The position numbers and the translations under genes are program-made. A DNA stretch of 42,939 nucleotides, taken from IMG/VR virus record IMGVR_UViG_3300035137_000040, positions 1 through 42,939 of that record; one strand, given 5' to 3'. This DNA is from a virus. Below the pieces are notes generated by a model, which was not told the origin of the DNA, searched no databases, and saw nothing but the letters and a program-made list of their open reading frames with translations. Below, in pieces: positions 38,216-42,939 of the stretch (position 1 is its first letter; every line of letters begins with the position of its first letter).

Positions 38216-38937
38216 AATACAGCATACTTGTTTGCGCCTACTGCAATGTTGATCAGTTCAATAGGTTTCTAATGACGGCATGCTCACAGGATTTTGATGA
38301 TTATGAAGTCGTTGTCTTAGACAACGCCACGCCGAATAATGACATCATGCTCTCATGTGATACCGCAAGATCCTGGCTCGGAATCGATAACTTAACTTAT
38401 ATCAGGTTGTCAAAAGCAGCAAAGCGTTGCAAAAACATCGCCCAGGGAATTAATATCGCGGCCGTCCGCGCCAGGGGTGAGCGTTTTGTTATTGTAGCCG
38501 ATTCAAATGTGTTGCTCTCTGATAACCTGCTCAGCGGAATTGATAAACACAACGGCAGGGAAGTTGTCATTTCAGGCGCCGGAACGGATATCAAGATCAG
38601 TCCGGACGGCAATATCAATACGGAATACGCCGCCAGCGACCCGACAATGATAGAGCGTGAGAACGCCAGGCTTTTAAAAAGAATGGGCTGGCCCGATGAT
38701 CCGTTGAAATTGAAGCTGATTCCTGACACGTACCGCGTACCTGATCCACACAATCAATTTGATGTTTATGTAATCAGCCTGCATAGATCGCAGTTCAGCG
38801 AATACGATGAAGCGTTTGCTCATTGGGGGCCGTATCACGCCCACTATGTAAAAAACAAATGCATGGAATACGGGCACCGCAGGCTAAAGAATGTAAGAAT
38901 AATCCACCAATACCACAGGGTCTGGAAGGATGAATAA
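38203..38937 (+). CDS. Family 2-like glycosyltransferase
   Basis: A 244-residue GT-A fold protein overlapping the radical SAM gene by 13 bases. YSILVCAYCNVDQFNRFLMT and DDYEVVVLDNATPNN are the nucleotide-sugar end of GT2 enzymes; ARGERFVIVADSNVLLSDNL carries the DxN/DxD-like metal site, and a C-terminal helix pair with HWGPYHAHY completes the domain. It is short and soluble. Acceptor unknown; cassette context suggests a glycan or virion protein. Confidence 0.78.
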   Translation: MEKLKYSILVCAYCNVDQFNRFLMTACSQDFDDYEVVVLDNATPNNDIMLSCDTARSWLGIDNLTYIRLSKAAKRCKNIAQGINIAAVRARGERFVIVADSNVLLSDNLLSGIDKHNGREVVISGAGTDIKISPDGNINTEYAASDPTMIERENARLLKRMGWPDDPLKLKLIPDTYRVPDPHNQFDVYVISLHRSQFSEYDEAFAHWGPYHAHYVKNKCMEYGHRRLKNVRIIHQYHRVWKDE

Positions 38938-40330
38938 CAGTCTTAAGAACAGATTGAACATAACGCCTCTTGTTTCGATCATTATACCGGTTATTCGACC
39001 GGAAAACATGCCGTTTATGGTCAAGACGATACAAAAGCAAGCCCAGGTCCACGAAGCCGTTTATGAGATCCTAACCGCTGAGGATAAGGATAGAATCGGG
39101 TGCCCCAAGATGGTCAAGGCCCTTACGGATCAGTCCAGAGGATCAATGGTTATGTTCCTTGGTGACGACTGCATCCCCTGGAAAGGCTTTTTAAAATACG
39201 CCATAGAGGCCATGGATACCTTGCCGGACCGCTGGGGGCTTGTCGGGTTAAACGATATGCACCATGACGGCAACAAGCTGGCTACTCATTGGATGGCTCA
39301 CAAGCGGCTTTTAAAGCCCCTGGGCGGCGAGTTCTTTCATACTGGCTATGTGCATTGTTTCAGCGACCAGGAGCTTAACCACAGGGCCAAGGAGCTTGGC
39401 CGGTACGTGTGGGCTGAAAAGGCCAAGATCAAACATCGTAATCCGATCATAGACAAAAACTATAAGCTTGATGATGATTACAGGCGTGTCTATGCACCCG
39501 AAATCTACGAAGCGGACAAACAACTTTTCTTAAAAAGACAGGCATCCGGCTGGACTTATAAAAAGCCGATCGACATAAAACCAGGGCATGAACGCAAATT
39601 AGTGGCAATCGGTCTTCCGCTTTATGGGCCAAAACCAAGGTTTGAAAAATTCGAAAAATGCCTTCACGAAATGCGTCAATACAGCCTCGCCCATGGGATA
39701 GGCACTGTACTTATAAAAAATCACGGCTCAATCGTCCATCATAGCCGGAATAAAATAATCGATATGGTCAGGCGTGAGTATCCAAAATGTGAACATCTGT
39801 TCATGGTGGACGATGATATGACATTCCCACCGGATACGCTGGTGAAACTTCTCTCGCATGAAAAAGAGTTCGTTTGCTGCAATGCCTACCGCAAAGTCAC
39901 GCCTTATGCCCCGATTGCTCAGATTTGGAATATCGAAACCGAGGGGTTTAATACCATCCATGTTGATCCGGCAAAGGGCAAGATCAGGCGTATCTCAACA
40001 ATAGGCACAGGTGTTGTCCTGATCAATATGCAGGTTTTCAACAAGATCCCTTTCCCCTGGTTCGAATTCGCCTATGCACCTGATGATAATAAAGAAAACA
40101 AGCATCTGATTGAAGGCATGGTCCTAATCGGCGAGGACATGAATTTTTGTTTTAAAACGGCTGATGCCGGGGTACCGCTGTATTGTGATTTTTCAATAGA
40201 AGTCGGTCACATCCTTGCCTATGAAAACGGTAAGGAAAAAATCATTAACTGGAAAACACACGAGGAAGCATGGCAGAAACTCGACAAACAATTAGGGAAA
40301 GAGTCCAGGCCTTTGTCGGCACAGCGATAA
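38930..40330 (+). CDS. Two-domain glycosyltransferase
   Basis: A 466-residue protein with two GT-A-like domains. Domain one (about 10-200): VSIIIPVIRPENMPFMVKTI, GSMVMFLGDDCIPWKGFL with GDD as DxD site. Domain two (about 225-435): VAIGLPLYGPKPRFEKFE, CEHLFMVDDDMTFPPDTLVK with DDD, then IGEDMNFCFKTADAGVPLYC. This double architecture suggests sequential transfer of two sugars or a bifunctional polymerase. It overlaps the adaptor gene by 61 bases at its 3' end, marking the border of the cassette with the virion genes. Confidence 0.78.
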   Translation: MNNSLKNRLNITPLVSIIIPVIRPENMPFMVKTIQKQAQVHEAVYEILTAEDKDRIGCPKMVKALTDQSRGSMVMFLGDDCIPWKGFLKYAIEAMDTLPDRWGLVGLNDMHHDGNKLATHWMAHKRLLKPLGGEFFHTGYVHCFSDQELNHRAKELGRYVWAEKAKIKHRNPIIDKNYKLDDDYRRVYAPEIYEADKQLFLKRQASGWTYKKPIDIKPGHERKLVAIGLPLYGPKPRFEKFEKCLHEMRQYSLAHGIGTVLIKNHGSIVHHSRNKIIDMVRREYPKCEHLFMVDDDMTFPPDTLVKLLSHEKEFVCCNAYRKVTPYAPIAQIWNIETEGFNTIHVDPAKGKIRRISTIGTGVVLINMQVFNKIPFPWFEFAYAPDDNKENKHLIEGMVLIGEDMNFCFKTADAGVPLYCDFSIEVGHILAYENGKEKIINWKTHEEAWQKLDKQLGKESRPLSAQR

Positions 40331-40902
40331 ACGCAACGCTGAACGAAGCCATCAAAAAGGCCCACAAAGAGCTGCAGCGCAAGCACAGCTATCGCTTCAT
40401 GGAAACATCGAGCACTATCAGTGTTTCCGAGGGCGATACAACGTTTACCCTGCCGAGCGATTTTAAAGAAATCGTTAACCCGGAAATGAGCGATAACGAA
40501 GGGACAGGCTATGTGCGCATGCGCGGCGTTATCAAAGCCGGCATAGATTCAAGAGATACGAGCGAAGAAGGTAGGCCGCTTTTGTTTAGAATCTGGGCCG
40601 GGACAGGCTATCTGTATGCTCAGGCCGACCAAGATTACACGTTTAATCTTGAATACATCCGGTGGATTACAGAGCCGTCCGATAATGAATACACAAGCGA
40701 CGATAATGCCCAGAGCTTTATCGACGAATGCTATGATTTCCATGAATACAAGGCCTTGGCCGCAGGTTACAGGCGTTTAAATAAATTCGATTCAGCCAGG
40801 GAATATGAACAGCTTGCGCAGGTCAAACGTCTTGAGCTTGAGCATGATGATATCGAAATAGCTTTGGCTGGAATAGACTTAAAAATGGAGCTACCGGGAT
40901 GA
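40270..40902 (+). CDS. Head-tail adaptor protein
   Basis: A 210-residue protein with AGGAAG just before ATG. Helical start (RVQAFVGTAINATLNEAIKK, then AHKELQRKHSYRFM), a beta part with TFTLPSDFKEIVNPEM and a helical C-terminus (FHEYKALAAGYRRLNKFDSA). This is the pattern of adaptor/head-completion proteins that dock below the portal in P22-like and SU10-like phages. It overlaps the fibre gene by ATGA. Confidence 0.74.
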   Translation: MAETRQTIRERVQAFVGTAINATLNEAIKKAHKELQRKHSYRFMETSSTISVSEGDTTFTLPSDFKEIVNPEMSDNEGTGYVRMRGVIKAGIDSRDTSEEGRPLLFRIWAGTGYLYAQADQDYTFNLEYIRWITEPSDNEYTSDDNAQSFIDECYDFHEYKALAAGYRRLNKFDSAREYEQLAQVKRLELEHDDIEIALAGIDLKMELPG

Positions 40903-42305
40903 AAAATTACAAAAAAGCATTTGCCATTTTTTGGATTGCAGCGTTTCTGGCAATACCGGCGTTTATGTGGGCAGCAGAAACATGGAATGAAGCCACACCT
41001 GCAGGCGATGAATCTCCTACGCTTGGAGATGATCGCACAAGGGAATTAAAACGGGCGATTCGTGAAAGGCTGGCCGTTGATCATGATTTCGAGGCAAGTG
41101 AAAGCCCTGCTTTCGGTGATGCCAATGCAACTATAGGAATGCATGAAGGCATCAGGCTTAAAGAACAGGCTTCCTCGCCAACCACCATTGCTGACCAGGC
41201 AGGGTTCTGGGCGGCTGATGATGGGTCGGGTAACACCGAGCTTTTTATGCGTGGCCCAAGCGATGCATCGGCCGTGCAATTAACAGAAAGTAATTGTGGG
41301 AAGATAAAATCAGAGGCCGTTGATTTTAGTAAAGACGGCACGATTACAATAACGGATACTGGTGATGTTGATTACCAGTTTCCTTTGGCAATATATAATC
41401 CTAATTTGTCAGCAACAAAACATGCCGCTATTCCGATAGGGGTAGCCGGTAGTCAATACAACAGCGGGATCATCCAATTTTACTACGCCGGCGACGGGAG
41501 TACTGACAATTTAATGAGTTTTGGACTTTTCGGGTATTCAAATGCTCTGATAATCGATGGTTCATCGAATATAGGCATCGGTGGCCAAAGCGATGGGGCA
41601 AAACTTAAAGTGACCGGCACATCCGAAATAACTGATACCCTGACGTTGAGCAAAAGTAGCGGAAATGGGTTGGTGGTAACGTCGAACGTTGATTTTAATG
41701 GAAACCAGGATGTTGCTGGCACATCCAATATTCACGATACCTTGACTCTTTCAAAGGCGTCCGGTAACGGATTATCGGTAACCAATAACGCCTATATCGG
41801 CAATGATGTCAATGTGGCCGGTGATGCCAACATCACTGGTGATATTGAATTTAATGCGATAGTCAGTGGAGCGACAAAAGAGGAAATCAACTCCCGCTGC
41901 GATGGAGTGCCGTCACATGACACTGACAGCAACGCAGGCGGCACGGTAGGAGCCGGTACAACACAGTATAATACATTAGACCTTGGGACTGTGACATCCG
42001 GGGATTATGGTATTTTGATTGGAACTGCTACTTTGAAGAAAATCACCAACGCCGGACTCGCCGGAATTAGTATTGATAAAGCATCAGGCACCGGGAGTTT
42101 CAGTGCAAATGGCGTTTCAAATGGTTCTGTTTCAAATATTGGCTATTGGGACGTAATGCCGGTGACTGTTGATACAAGCGTTGTTTGCCCATTTACTATT
42201 ACAGGTACGGGTACACTGGTCATGGAATTAAATGGATATTCGTCGATTAGTAGCACAGAATTTAGCAGTATGTATTTAAGAGTGTATTGGATCAAGAAAC
42301 AATAG
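40899..42305 (+). CDS. Fibre-like protein with Sec signal peptide
   Basis: A 468-residue protein. Residues 1-27 form a clear Sec-type signal (KKAFAIFWIAAFLAIPAFMW followed by AAE as a cleavage site), which virion proteins normally lack. Just after it, WNEATPAGDESPTLGDDRTR and ELKRAIRERLAVDHDF form the N-terminal module common in fibre-like proteins of short-tailed phages. The middle has two copies of a DTLTLSKxSGNGLxVT repeat (beta-helical fibre shaft), and the C-terminus is a Gly/Ser/Thr-rich beta domain. Host recognition is likely; the signal suggests export or display at the cell surface. Confidence 0.76.
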   Translation: MKNYKKAFAIFWIAAFLAIPAFMWAAETWNEATPAGDESPTLGDDRTRELKRAIRERLAVDHDFEASESPAFGDANATIGMHEGIRLKEQASSPTTIADQAGFWAADDGSGNTELFMRGPSDASAVQLTESNCGKIKSEAVDFSKDGTITITDTGDVDYQFPLAIYNPNLSATKHAAIPIGVAGSQYNSGIIQFYYAGDGSTDNLMSFGLFGYSNALIIDGSSNIGIGGQSDGAKLKVTGTSEITDTLTLSKSSGNGLVVTSNVDFNGNQDVAGTSNIHDTLTLSKASGNGLSVTNNAYIGNDVNVAGDANITGDIEFNAIVSGATKEEINSRCDGVPSHDTDSNAGGTVGAGTTQYNTLDLGTVTSGDYGILIGTATLKKITNAGLAGISIDKASGTGSFSANGVSNGSVSNIGYWDVMPVTVDTSVVCPFTITGTGTLVMELNGYSSISSTEFSSMYLRVYWIKKQ

Positions 42306-42358
42306 ATTACTGGACTCGCTGATTTTGGCGCAACCTTTATCAAGACGCAGTAATTAAA

Positions 42359-42939
42359 ATGAAATATTTCTACAAATTATCACCGCACGGCGGCCTTTAC
42401 ACGGATAAACCAGCTCATGAGATTCCCCTGAACTGCACACCGGATTGCACTGCTGTTTGGACCAGATACGGGAGGATAGAGCGTGTATTCGGAAAAGAAA
42501 AAAACGCCGATACGCAGTTGGACGGAACCGCCATCTTAAGACACGCGATCTTTATCGATAGCAGCCAGAACGAATACAATTTAGCTATAACAAATACAAA
42601 GGCTTATAAAAAAGACGGCAGCGATTATACGTCAATTCAGGGCTCGACTGATTTCACATCAACGGTTGATTCAATGTCCTGTGTCAGCCATTATGATTCA
42701 ACCGGATCGGAGATAGCCGTTATTTCCAACATAGTTGACGGCATGAAAAAATGGACCGGAGCCGGAAATATTGCCGATCTTGACGGGAGCCCGCCTAAAG
42801 CTAAAGTGCTGCTACCGTTTAAAGGTTATCTTTTGGCCCTTGATGTTGTTGAATCAGGAGACAGGGACAGAAGAAAAATCAGACACAGCGCACTGTACAA
42901 TGGAGAATCATGGTCTTCATCAAACTATATTTACTTGAA
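42359..42939 (+). CDS. Nozzle/tail-hub-like virion protein, 5' part (continues at 1-1121)
   Basis: The first 193 residues of the 524-residue protein described at 1-1121. ATG at 42359, 53 bases after the fibre stop. The start (KYFYKLSPHGGLYTDKPAHE, then CTAVWTRYGRIERVFG) and later blocks of about 40 residues look like beta-propeller blades. Since 42813-42939 duplicates 1-127, the true gene is 42359-42812 joined to 1-1121, total 1,575 bases. Confidence 0.74.
   Translation, partial: MKYFYKLSPHGGLYTDKPAHEIPLNCTPDCTAVWTRYGRIERVFGKEKNADTQLDGTAILRHAIFIDSSQNEYNLAITNTKAYKKDGSDYTSIQGSTDFTSTVDSMSCVSHYDSTGSEIAVISNIVDGMKKWTGAGNIADLDGSPPKAKVLLPFKGYLLALDVVESGDRDRRKIRHSALYNGESWSSSNYIYL
42813..42939. repeat. 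Terminal direct repeat, right copy (circle overlap)
   Basis: Identical to positions 1-127. See the left copy. Removing one copy gives a circular unit of 42,812 bp. Confidence 0.93.

Overview
The window is a complete tailed-phage genome (Caudoviricetes), not a piece of a bacterial chromosome. The first 127 bases are repeated exactly as the last 127, so the contig closes into a circle with a unit of about 42,812 bp. The gene cut by the window edges (42359 onward, continuing to 1121) is restored as one 524-residue reading frame when the ends are joined. The virion genes are terminase, portal, scaffold, an HK97-fold capsid protein, an adaptor, a nozzle-like protein and ejection proteins. No tape-measure or tail-tube gene is visible, which points to a short-tailed (podovirus-like) particle. 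Three lipoprotein-type signal sequences and clear Shine-Dalgarno sites suggest a Gram-negative host; the exact host cannot be read from the sequence.

Layout. (1) Late virion operon on the + strand, 27044 through the junction to 10479: terminase small and large subunits, portal, small genes, a lipoprotein, an internal terminator, scaffold, major capsid protein, a five-gene enzyme cassette (sulfotransferase-like, methyltransferase, cobalamin-type radical SAM, two glycosyltransferases), adaptor, fibre, nozzle-like protein, two small ejection-type proteins, a 1,713-residue polyvalent ejected protein, then small membrane, DUF1353-like and lipoprotein genes that are the best candidates for a lysis region. 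The operon ends at an intrinsic terminator at 10505-10534. (2) Leftward operon on the - strand, 21545 down to 10515, read from a good sigma70-type promoter at 21597-21624. It holds a RyR-domain protein, a tRNA-Leu-like element, Cys-rich small proteins, a recombination module (SbcC-like ATPase, RecT annealase, MBL-fold hydrolase, HNH nuclease, Cas4-like PD-(D/E)XK nuclease), a Dam-type adenine methyltransferase, zinc-binding and membrane microproteins, and a C39-like peptidase. (3) Rightward early operon on the + strand, 21674-26232: XRE-type regulator, zinc-ribbon repeat protein, MazG-like protein, replication initiator with an internal 11-bp iteron array, DnaC-like helicase loader, RusA resolvase. 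(4) A control region at 26632-27043 with a promoter, a two-hairpin leader ending in an intrinsic terminator, and then terS.

How it works together (inference): the divergent promoter region at 21.6 kb, with a TGTCAAG/CTTGACA dyad, sets early transcription in both directions. Replication probably starts at the iterons inside the initiator gene and uses the helicase loader, with RecT, SbcC-like protein, nucleases and RusA supplying recombination and resolution. Late transcription appears to be gated by the leader terminator in front of terS. The polyvalent protein carries an adenine-methyltransferase fold and a zinc-metallopeptidase motif, and is probably injected with the DNA. The sulfotransferase, radical SAM and glycosyltransferase cassette is translationally coupled to capsid and adaptor genes, so it may modify the virion or the cell surface late in infection. 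No integrase, tape measure or canonical endolysin was recognised.
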